Assembly: GCF_913060805.1 (NCBI RefSeq)
Contig: NZ_CAJXTC010000017.1
Coordinates: 1 to 64,000 of the forward strand
Direction: 5' to 3'
DNA: 64,000 nucleotides
From: an uncultured Draconibacterium sp.
GTDB taxonomy: Bacteria; Bacteroidota; Bacteroidia; Bacteroidales; Prolixibacteraceae
Position numbers and translations under genes: made by a program. Below, piece by piece: positions 53,920 to 63,200 of the stretch. The number at the start of each line of letters is the position of its first letter. Positions within the stretch are counted from its first letter, which is position 1. A model generated the notes under the pieces. That model saw only the letters and a program-made list of their open reading frames with translations. It did not search any database and had not been told where the DNA came from.

Positions 53920-55146
53920 ATGAAGACCCTTTTAAAAGCATTAAAAATTATCCTCCTTACGCCTGTTGTGCTAATTGTAGGTTTCCTGCTTGTTTTGTGC
54001 ATAAAATATTCGCCAACTTATGTTTATCGCTTAGCGACAATGAATGTGGCCGATGTTTACGACTACCAAAAATTCGAAAACAGGAAAATCGAAGGCTCAA
54101 CCGACACTTTTAAGTTTGCAAAAGCACCTGATGAAGATTTTGTGGAAAACTTATTTCAAGACAGAGTTGACCAATCGGGCTTTAGCTCGTTTGATGAGTG
54201 GGCAGAAAAATCACAAACCACAGCACTGATTTTCATTCGTAAAGACACCATTCTGTATGAAAAATATTTCAACGGCTTTTCGCGCGAATCTTATTTTCAT
54301 TCGCAATCGATGGCCAAGTCGTTTATCTCGTTTTTAATTGGTGCGGCAATTGACGATGGATTGATTGCCAGCATTGACGATCCGATGACCAAATACATTC
54401 CCGAGCTCAAAGAACGCGATTCTGATTTTGAAAAAATAACGATTAAAAATCTGCTTGAAATGCGATCGGGATTAAAGTATTTTACCGGTTATATTCCGGG
54501 CACATACATTCACCTTCCGTGGCACGCCGAAGCTGTCGGATATTATCATCCAAATGTTCGCAAGCTATTACTAAAAAAGGTAGAAATTGACAGAGAACCC
54601 GGGAAATCGTTTCAGTACAATAATTACAACACCAGCTATCTGGGATTGATTGTTGAACGGGCTACAAACAAAACCGTTTCGGAATACCTGGAAGAAAAAC
54701 TGTGGTCGGAGATTATGGCGTACGATGCGCTGTTTTCCATCGACAGTAAACGATCGGGCTTTGAATACATGCCCAGCCGATTGATTGCGCGGGCTATTGA
54801 TTATGCTCGCTTTGGCAGGCTTTTCTTAAATAACGGTAACTGGAACGGCAAACAGGTGATTTCTGAAGACTGGGTGCTGACGTCTACGCGAGAAAAGAAA
54901 GATATCCCTCGTGACATTTACCCCGATTGGTTTGGCGGCGATAATTGCAAACATGTGTATTACACTTACCAGTGGTGGGGACAAGCCAATTGCGATTCAA
55001 CTTTTCAGTTTATGGCTTCCGGCAATCTGGGACAAAATATTTATGTGATTCCCGATAAGGAGATTATTATCGTTCACTGTGGAAATTCGCTGGAACATTA
55101 CGGCGATTTTGACCTTTGGCATGTGGCCGATAAAATCAGGGAATAA
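53920..55146 (+). CDS. Serine hydrolase of the beta-lactamase/class C family
   Basis: 408 residues with an N-terminal hydrophobic helix (LLTPVVLIVGFLLVLCIKYS) as signal-anchor. The S-x-x-K motif is in FHSQSMAKSFISFLIGAAID, the Y-x-N motif in QYNNYNTSYLGLIVE, and a Gly-rich third motif region near the C-terminus (FMASGNLGQNIYVIPDKEII). Members hydrolyse peptides or esters in the periplasm, and only some act on beta-lactams; no antibiotic resistance role is implied here. It follows ppc by 69 bases on the same strand, but relation is uncertain. Confidence 0.88.
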   Translation: MKTLLKALKIILLTPVVLIVGFLLVLCIKYSPTYVYRLATMNVADVYDYQKFENRKIEGSTDTFKFAKAPDEDFVENLFQDRVDQSGFSSFDEWAEKSQTTALIFIRKDTILYEKYFNGFSRESYFHSQSMAKSFISFLIGAAIDDGLIASIDDPMTKYIPELKERDSDFEKITIKNLLEMRSGLKYFTGYIPGTYIHLPWHAEAVGYYHPNVRKLLLKKVEIDREPGKSFQYNNYNTSYLGLIVERATNKTVSEYLEEKLWSEIMAYDALFSIDSKRSGFEYMPSRLIARAIDYARFGRLFLNNGNWNGKQVISEDWVLTSTREKKDIPRDIYPDWFGGDNCKHVYYTYQWWGQANCDSTFQFMASGNLGQNIYVIPDKEIIIVHCGNSLEHYGDFDLWHVADKIRE

Positions 55147-55171
55147 CTCTGTTTCACATAGGTCCTGAAAT

Positions 55172-55206
55172 GAAAAAAGGTGATATGAAAAATTTCACAG
55201 CACCTT
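55172..55206 (-). terminator. Candidate terminator of ahpC
   Basis: On the minus strand AAGGTG...CACCTT closes a nested hairpin (inner TGAAA/TTTCA) and is followed by a T run (complement of A at 55173-55178). It lies 24 bases past the ahpC stop. Confidence 0.6.
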
Positions 55207-55230
55207 AATTCCATAAACTCCTTTTATTGT

Positions 55231-55932
55231 TTAACTCAGTATTTCCTCCAGCGTAATGTAGTCTCCTACTTTACCTGTCATTTTTTCTACATCGGTATTC
55301 ACCGGAAGTGTTTTCTTACCCGGTCTCCATCCTGCCGGACATACTTCGCCGGTTTTACTCGCATGCTGCCAGGCCTTAATTTGTCTGATAAACTCAATTA
55401 CATTTCTACCAACAGAATCAGCCTGAACTTCCTGTGCCACACAAACACCATCAGGATTGAACAGGAAACGTCCTCGAAGAGCAACTCCTTCTTCTTCAAT
55501 TAAAACACCAAATGCACGACTAACTTCCTGAGTAGTGTCGGCTCCAATTGTAAGTTTCAAACCTTTCAGAATCGGTTCTGTTTCTACAAATCTTTTGTGA
55601 GAGAATTTTGAGTCGACAGACACCGGCAAGAGCTCTACTCCCAGTTCCTGAAATTCATCGTAATGCGCATTCATTGCCGCAATTTCGGTTGGACACACAA
55701 AGGTAAAATCGGCAGGATAGAAACATACCACTGTCCATTTGTCCTTATAATCTTCACTTTTTACTGATTTGAAATGACCGGTTTTTGCATCGTACGCTTC
55801 CATTTCAAATTCCGGCATTAACTGCCTTACCATAGTTGCACTCATTGGTTTTTCCTCCGTTTTTAAATTTTCAACTAGATTTTCTGTTTTCTTCTTTTTT
55901 TTCAGTGGCTTCACGCCATTTACACATGCCAT
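55231..55932 (-). CDS. ahpC: Typical 2-Cys peroxiredoxin (AhpC/Prx family)
   Basis: 233 residues from MACVNGVKPLKKKKK; the track start adds 19 residues and is unlikely. Peroxidatic Cys in FYPADFTFVCPTEIAAMNAH, resolving Cys in KTGEVCPAGWRPGKKTL. Reduces hydrogen peroxide and organic hydroperoxides. The partner reductase (ahpF or thioredoxin system) is not adjacent. An unusual Lys-rich N-terminal stretch precedes the conserved domain; a start at MSATMVRQL (55845) would give a normal-length AhpC. The C-terminal YITLEEILS tail is intact. Confidence 0.93.
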   Translation of the reverse strand: MACVNGVKPLKKKKKTENLVENLKTEEKPMSATMVRQLMPEFEMEAYDAKTGHFKSVKSEDYKDKWTVVCFYPADFTFVCPTEIAAMNAHYDEFQELGVELLPVSVDSKFSHKRFVETEPILKGLKLTIGADTTQEVSRAFGVLIEEEGVALRGRFLFNPDGVCVAQEVQADSVGRNVIEFIRQIKAWQHASKTGEVCPAGWRPGKKTLPVNTDVEKMTGKVGDYITLEEILS

Positions 55933-56161
55933 AATCGTTAATTTATATGGTTTTATAATTCTAAATCGAATCAACAATTCATTTGACACACTAAATTCAT
56001 ATCAATCTTATGTGCATTTAAATATACTCTTTTTAAACGTTAGTTCATTTAAAAAGTTTAAAAACCATGTGAATAATTTTGAATAATGGCGCGAATAGGA
56101 GAATAAAATTGATAAAAACGGCTTACAACGAAATGAGAAAGATCCCACTACCTATTGATAC

Positions 56162-56632
56162 TTATTTTCTTTGGGATTGCTCCTCGTCTGGCATGTATCG
56201 TTTAAAACTTTCATAAAACATTTCCTGCTGCTCGCGCGACAAGTTTTGTTCAAAACGGTAACTCTTGCCTGTTTTATCGAACATTACTTTCAGGTAAGTT
56301 ACATTTCGATTGTAGGCGGTGTATTCGGGCGACGTTGTAAGATTCGAGTTGTCCCAGTTCGGCGAACGGAAATTAGATTGTGCACCGGGCGAATTAATAA
56401 CAACAGGAGATTTATTGGGCACCAAAGTTACATCCCTCCCGTAAAATTCGTAAATCAATTCTTTACCACCATCGGCAATGGGAACTACTCTTTCAGGCTT
56501 TCCCAACCGGGTATAAATTTCCATTTCACTTTTCCCGATTAAAGTGTAATTAAACACTTCATCGGTTAATTTTCCGGTAGAAGAACACGAAAACAAAACA
56601 GCTAGTAACAGGATAATAAATGTGTGTTTCAT
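56162..56632 (-). CDS. Small lipoprotein (SmpA/OmlA-like fold suspected)
   Basis: 156 residues, lipoprotein signal MKHTFIILLLAVLFSC. Following it, YTLIGKSEMEIYTRLGKPER and KELIYEFYG resemble the alpha/beta repeat of SmpA/OmlA (BamE-like) proteins, which also begin G-x-x-x-x-x-V-x-x-x-L-G-x-P. It ends in a charged helix (LSREQQEMFYESFKRYMPD). The similarity is by pattern only and a BamE role is not claimed. Alone on the minus strand. Confidence 0.65.
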   Translation of the reverse strand: MKHTFIILLLAVLFSCSSTGKLTDEVFNYTLIGKSEMEIYTRLGKPERVVPIADGGKELIYEFYGRDVTLVPNKSPVVINSPGAQSNFRSPNWDNSNLTTSPEYTAYNRNVTYLKVMFDKTGKSYRFEQNLSREQQEMFYESFKRYMPDEEQSQRK

Positions 56633-56849
56633 GACTGGTAGCGCTTTTGGTATAATTGCTTTTTATTACGAGTGAATTTAGAAAAAAGTTGGTAATAACA
56701 ATACTTACATTCACATAATACTAACACTGTCCAGATGATCCCCATAAACCAACACTGGAATCCAATTGTTGAATTTATACTAACAAACAGATGCTGTTAC
56801 AGCCTGCCGTTTTGGGAAAAACACCATCGGAACAAATAAAACAAAAGCT

Positions 56850-57158
56850 ATGAATGACAAAAAGAAAGGAACAGTAATGCAATTTGTTCGGTTAAAAACA
56901 ACTTTAACCGAAGAAGAATTGCTACAGGTAGCTCACGACAGAGCACCTCAATTTAAAGCCATCCCCGGCATCGTTCAAAAGTACTACGTAAAATTGGAGG
57001 CTCCCGGCGAATTTGGTGGGGTTTACATTTGGGATTCGCATGAATCATTGAACGAATTTCGGCAATCAGAATTAGCCCAAACCATCGGGAAAGCTTATAA
57101 AGTGATTGAACCGCCTTCGGTTGAAATTATTGATATCCTTTTTGAATTAAGAGATTAA
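56850..57158 (+). CDS. YdhR-like / antibiotic-biosynthesis-monooxygenase-fold protein
   Basis: 102 residues, cytoplasmic. The pattern MQFVRLKTTLTEEELLQVAH, then APQFKAIPGIVQKYYVKLEA and GGVYIWDSHESLNEFRQSEL, is that of dimeric alpha/beta ferredoxin-like (ABM/YdhR) proteins. Start may be the second Met at 56877. Family members include monooxygenases and ligand-binding proteins; activity here is unknown. It faces the giant subtilase gene across a terminator. Confidence 0.75.
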   Translation: MNDKKKGTVMQFVRLKTTLTEEELLQVAHDRAPQFKAIPGIVQKYYVKLEAPGEFGGVYIWDSHESLNEFRQSELAQTIGKAYKVIEPPSVEIIDILFELRD

Positions 57159-57231
57159 ATGATTTCCCAAACTCAAAAGGATTCTGGTCTGTTTTTCGAT
57201 ACCTCAAAGGAAAAAGACTCAGGAAATTAAA

Positions 57232-57264
57232 AACAAAAAAAGCCGCCGGATAACTCCGACGGCT
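57232..57264 (-). terminator. Intrinsic terminator of the giant subtilase gene
   Basis: On the minus strand AGCCGTCGGA-GTTA-TCCGGCGGCT forms a 10-bp stem (9 Watson-Crick pairs, one G-U) followed by a run of at least seven T. It lies 25 bases past the stop. Confidence 0.88.
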
Positions 57265-57288
57265 TTAACAAACTTAAAAACTAACCTG

Positions 57289-60200
57289 TTACAATTTAAC
57301 GAAGGTTTTACTCACAACATCAATGTCTGTAATAATTTGAATATGATAGGTTCCTGAGTTCAACTCAGAAACGTTGTATTCGAAAATGTCGTTATTCAAT
57401 GCGTTCAATTGTTCGCTGTAAACAACAGCTCCCTGACTATTGAAAATACGCACTGTTTGCTTGCTATTGCTATTCAATCCACTGATGCGGATAAATTCAG
57501 TTGCCGGATTCGGATAAACATTTATTTCAGGTTTATCATTCAAATCGTCGATATCAGTTACTGTATTACCCGATTTTAAGACATCAACTTTAACCTCGTG
57601 ATAAATCGTGTTGTTATCAGCATCTTTAGTTGCTAGGCTGATGTAATATTCGCCTTCAACATACTGATCAGGATCCATCTCGAGTACGATATCTTTGCCA
57701 TTTAATCTTGCCGATACAAAGTCTGGTCCTTCAGCAATGTAACTCTCCACAACTTCTGCCGATTTTGTAATAGTAACACCAAATACTTCTTCGTACAGAG
57801 TTCCGGCCTCGATCACCATTGCGTTCGGATTCCAAACATTTGGTACCCAGGTTTGCTTTCCGGGTTTGGTTGAAACCATGAAGTTTGTTTCGGCAGTTTC
57901 ACCATAAATATCTGTTGCTATAATGTGCAACATCGTCTCCATGTGTTTTCCTAACGGAACGATAATGGCTTCTGAATTCATGGTGAAAATTTCAACAACA
58001 CCATCAACTTCAGTGGTAATCGAATAGGTTAACAAATCACCATCAGGATCGGCAAACAACTCTCCAAAATTAAAACGGTAATCGTAATTAATGTGGAGCG
58101 TTTGGTCGCTCAAATCGGTTACGACCTCTGGCGCACGGTTAGTATTTTCAACCGTTACTTCGCAAGTATATTCTTTGGCCGCACCATACTCATCAGCAAC
58201 TTTGTATGCCAGTGTATATGTTCCTGAGGCAGAATAATCAGGCGATAAAGTTACTGTCAGGATTCCATTTGCAAAATTGCTTGCGGCAAATGCAACCGCC
58301 GCAGTTTCTTCTACCGAAACAACTGCATCTCCTTCAGGATCAGTAACTGGAATTTCCAACACTTTAACTTCACCTTCGGTAAGTGTTAGTGTATCCGGCA
58401 ACTCCATTACCGGCGCAGAGTTAATTCTCAACAATACTGGAACGTTTAGATTTTTCTGCGTTGGATCGTTGTGCGTAATACTCATTCGTGCTTGGTACGA
58501 ACGGGCTTCGAACAATGAAGCATCCACTGTGATGTCAACATTTTGAGTAGCGCCGGCTTCGATAGCTCCAGTTCGTGGGTCAATAGTAAGCCATTGTCCC
58601 GGATGCGAAGAAAGCGCGTGTGTTTTGTAGGTATAAGTAAAAGGCAGCTCTTCCCATGTTGTCGATCCGTCGTATGATATCCAGTATTTTCCTTCGGTAC
58701 TTGGTGAGTTGAAATCGAATCCAAACAGCGATTGCATTTCCATTGGGAAATCGATTACCACAAAAAACTGGCTTCCCTGCTCGAAGTAGAATGATTGAGA
58801 AAGCGGAATAGTATACAAGCCAAACTCAGTTTTGTCGGTAAAATACTCTTCCGAGTAGATTGTTTCTGCAGTACTCAGATCGTTTCCTTTCAGAATTCGG
58901 ATCACGTATGGAGCAGTTGTTTCGCCACGTTTGAAGTAATCACGGATATGTGTTAGCGTGAATCCTTCAGGTTGTGTTACTGTAAACAAAGTGGCTGTGC
59001 TAACTTTAGCTTCTCCTCCATTGCCGTACAATCCCATTGGCTCGCCCGGTATATCGTAGTTCAACGAATCAGCAAATACTTCGCAGGTTTCGCTTGCTTC
59101 GCTAATTCCGTTGGTTCCCCATCCCTGACGCAGAATTCCCATTGTAATAGAGTAATTCAATGCACTTTCAGTTCCCTGGTTAGCCAACTGAATACGGAAA
59201 TTGTTCTGCTCGTTCTCGTTAACAACCAGTTTCATGGTATCGTTATCGAGTGTCTCCAACAGATCGTACGCGAATACCGGAGGAAGAACTGCGTCTCCTG
59301 ATAGGGTAACGTTTAGCTCAGTGCCATCATCAAAAGTCAGGATCAGATCAGCCGTGTTGGCTGCTGCATTTTCAGCAGTGAAAACGACCTCGAAAGCAAC
59401 AGTATCGAAAGCAGGAACTTCAGAATTCACTGTCAAGTCAGTAGAGAAAACCTCAGGATTTGCACCTGTAATTTCTACTGAAGTCAGTTTTGCAGGTTTG
59501 CTTCCGTTGTTGACCAACAAGAGTGTTTCTGTTCCGGTTAGCGGATTTGCAGGTAAATATGTTACGTCATCAAAAACAAGTTCTTCGCGGTTGATCGAAA
59601 CATTTGATTCGCCGGTGACTGAAAGTGCCACATCAATAACTTTAGTTGAATTATTAACGTCGTTCGTCAACACATTTACTTTTCCGGTGTAATCGCCAAC
59701 CTCTAAACCTTCAGATGTGTATTGCAATTGAATATTTTTCGATTCGCCAGCGGCAAGAGTACCAGAAAGTGGCGGCTGAATCATTATTGCTTTTCCCTCG
59801 TAGGCCGCATGCCCGTATCTGTAATCTTCGTTCTCTGTTAAACCGTAAATTCCAAGCGGACCTTCAAATCCTACACGGTAATACGGCAGGTAGTTTTCTC
59901 CGGTAGTTTCCATCGCTTTGTACTGGAATTTGAAATCGCCATTAGGATACAGAACAGCCTGGAAAGTGAAATCGCCACCATAACCGCGATAGTAGTAACC
60001 AGTGTGGTTCCACTGAAGCACAACATATTCTTCGGTTTCATAGATCAACAGATCAGAATCGTCGCCTAAAAGGGCCCCGCTGCTCACCCAAAACGGAGCA
60101 ACTACAGCATTTGCATAGCTTGTGCCAGTTGAGCTGTTTGGAAGATCGTGCGAAGAGCTTCCAAAATACGATCCCGGTGCAGGATCGAAACTAAACCATC

Positions 60201-63200
60201 CGTTACGAGCAATAGTAAGCGATGTGTATTCATCACCGAAATAAGGGAATTCGAATCCATCGAAACTGAAGGTAACCGAACGCTGACTTGAATTTGCAAA
60301 ATAATCGGCCAAAGAAGTTCCGGTCTCCGAAATTTCGATCCATTCGTAATCGGCGTAATTGTACGAGTAGCCATATCCATTATCAAAACCATCGGCTTCT
60401 GCTTTTTTACCGTCGATGGTAATAAATCCCGGAGCTGAAACTGACCAGTTCAGGTCTTTCTCCGATCCGTTATTACTAATGGTGATATTGGCCGATTTAC
60501 CCAAATTATCGCCATAAGCCAGTGTGTCTTTGCTAAAATCACCTGCGAAATTGTAACTGGCTTCAGGAGAAGTATCTCCTGTTCCGTTTAGGCTAACAAC
60601 ATACGATTCAACTACCGCACCACTGCGCTCTGTTAGCAGATTGAAAACAATTTGATCGGTGAATGTTCCAACAGTCTGCGGAGCAAAGTCAACCGTAAAT
60701 GTTTTGCTGCTTCCGGCAGATATTGATGAATATGCACTAACATAATCGCTGTTTGAAAATGGTGCAGACGGTTTGTCGAGTGTGTAATAAGCGCTTGCTG
60801 TTCCGGTGTTGGTCACTGTAAATGTTCTTGCCGCAGTAATTCCACTGCCCGCTACAAAACTTCCAAACTCAAGCGAATTGGTGTCGACTGTGATCTCCGG
60901 ATCGCCCAGAATTTCAACTTTGAAAGGAATACTCAAACGTTGATTTCCATCGTAATTAACAGTCATTGTTGTATTCGATGAGTTCGACGCCGAACGGTCG
61001 GTTAAATCAACAGTAAGATGAATGATCACACTATCGTTGGCAAGGATAACTCCGTTTTCGGGAGAAATATTCTGAATGTAACTGTAAGCTGAAATACTGA
61101 AATTTGCAGGATATGTTCCAACGTTGCGAATAACAATGGTGGTATCGATAATATCGCCTGACAGTCGGGCGTTTTCGCCTAACCATTCCATCGATGCAGG
61201 AGCTTCGAAAACCGGGCCTTCAATAAAGTTTGCCAGTACCGGAATCTGTAACTGACCATCGTCGCTGGTAATGGATAATGCGCCCTGATAATTAGCCGCG
61301 GCAGTTTGTTTTTTGGTTGTTAAAGTAACAACAGTTTTGTGCCCGGCTTTCAATTCAGGAATTGACGTTGGATAAACAGTAACGTAGTCGCTGTTCAGCC
61401 CGCTAAGGTTAATGTTTTTCAGATTTCCTTTACCTTTATTCATCAGCTCCAGCTCAATACTTTCGGTAGTTCCGAAAAACTGAGTACCAAAATCAACCGA
61501 ACTCAGGTTGGTCTCCAACTTAGGCTGCTGCCCACTAATATTTACTTTTACAAATTTCGATAGTGCTCCTTTTTTAGGATCGTCGTGTTTCATTACCAGT
61601 TCAACAAGGTGAGTACCGTTATCGAAATAATTTCCGTTTACTTCAATGTCAACCTTCTGAACTGAATCGGGTTGAATATCGCCGTTTTTAGGAGTAAATC
61701 GTACCAAACTGCTGTTGCGCACCGACTCGTATGCACGAATCATCAGGTACTTGCCAAAAACCGAACCTATATCGGTCATGTAGTTTTGTTCAGGAGCTAC
61801 ACGGGCAAAACTTTTGTCTTTACGCAGATAGCTCGATTCTGTTGCATTTTTAGCCCCGATTGGCAAGTAAATTCCTCGCGGTGCTGTTACGGTTACCCAG
61901 AAAATATCTCCTGCATTCACCGAAACATTTCGCGAAAGTGTAGTGTAATACCAGCCACCGTCGCGGTAACCACTTATGTAGCTTCCGGTTGAAGCCACCG
62001 GTTCGCCTGCAGGGTAATCTTCACCTCCAACATGAATAGAAAAACCGAATTCTGATCCATCATACATTTCTGTTGCAATGTATGCTCCCATATGAGACAA
62101 AGTCATATCATGATCGGCCACAAATTTGTTGGCATACATCCAGCTTTCAAATGTAGTTTCCTGCGCATAACTCAATGTTCCGGGGCCAACCATTACATCT
62201 GGCGTGCTTAGATCTTCGTGATTTACCGAGTCGGTGAAACTATAGCTTGGCGTTTCTTCGTTCCAGCTAGGGCTGGCATACATTCCAATACTAATTTCGC
62301 CACCATCGCTTAATTCTTGCATGGCCAAACGGAATCCGTATGTCGAAGGCAAAGTCTCGGCCGATTTTAGCTCCAATGTTTCGTAACCTTTTACTAACCA
62401 ATCGTAACGCGAGTAAGCCTCACCTTTATTCTGAAACGAATAACTGTCGTAGCCCAATGTACTTTCCTGAACGTCGATATTTACTTCCAACGTATCGTTT
62501 GAAAGCAGTTCCACATCGGCAGCTTTCCAGGTTGTCGCCGTAAACAGTTCAGAAAGACCTGAAACATTACCAAAACGGTCTTTGGCGCGAACAGCTATTG
62601 TATAAGTAGTTCCCGGCTCCAGATTCTCGATATAAAACTGGTCGAATGAATATCTGGCTGCCGAATGAAAAGGAGTAACAGTTGCAGTTGATTTGAAGAA
62701 AGTAGTATCGGTAATTTCGCCGGCTGCTACCATAATTTCGTAATCAGTGATGGTGATATCCTGAATGTTTTTTACCAGCATCCAACCAATGTGAAAGGTG
62801 TTTTCATCGATACTGTAAAAACCCCAATCTTCAATTGCCGGAACCGTACCGGGATCATCAACCAATGCGGCGTAGGCATCCAAACGACCTTTACCCAAAT
62901 AGCCGGCAAACGATGGATTAAGAGCCTCAATGTCTTTAGCCGTGCTTAACAAACGTTCTGTGATTTCATCAGTTGTAATGTGATATGCATATTTTGATGC
63001 AATAAGTGCAGCTACACCTGTAACATGCGGCGATGCCATTGAAGTTCCTCCCCAGTGCGGACCTCCGTAGCGGTTGCCCGGCAAAGTTGAATAAATCTGG
63101 TCGCCGGGGGCAGAAATATCTACTACCTCGCTAAAATACGACGAGGTTGATTTCATATCGTAGTGATTGGTGTTGGCCACCGAAATTCCAAGATCGTACT

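Noticed and set aside
53920-55146. Beta-lactam resistance gene
   Set aside because: The protein has S-x-x-K and Y-x-N, but the family is mostly peptidase/esterase, and nothing shows action on beta-lactams.
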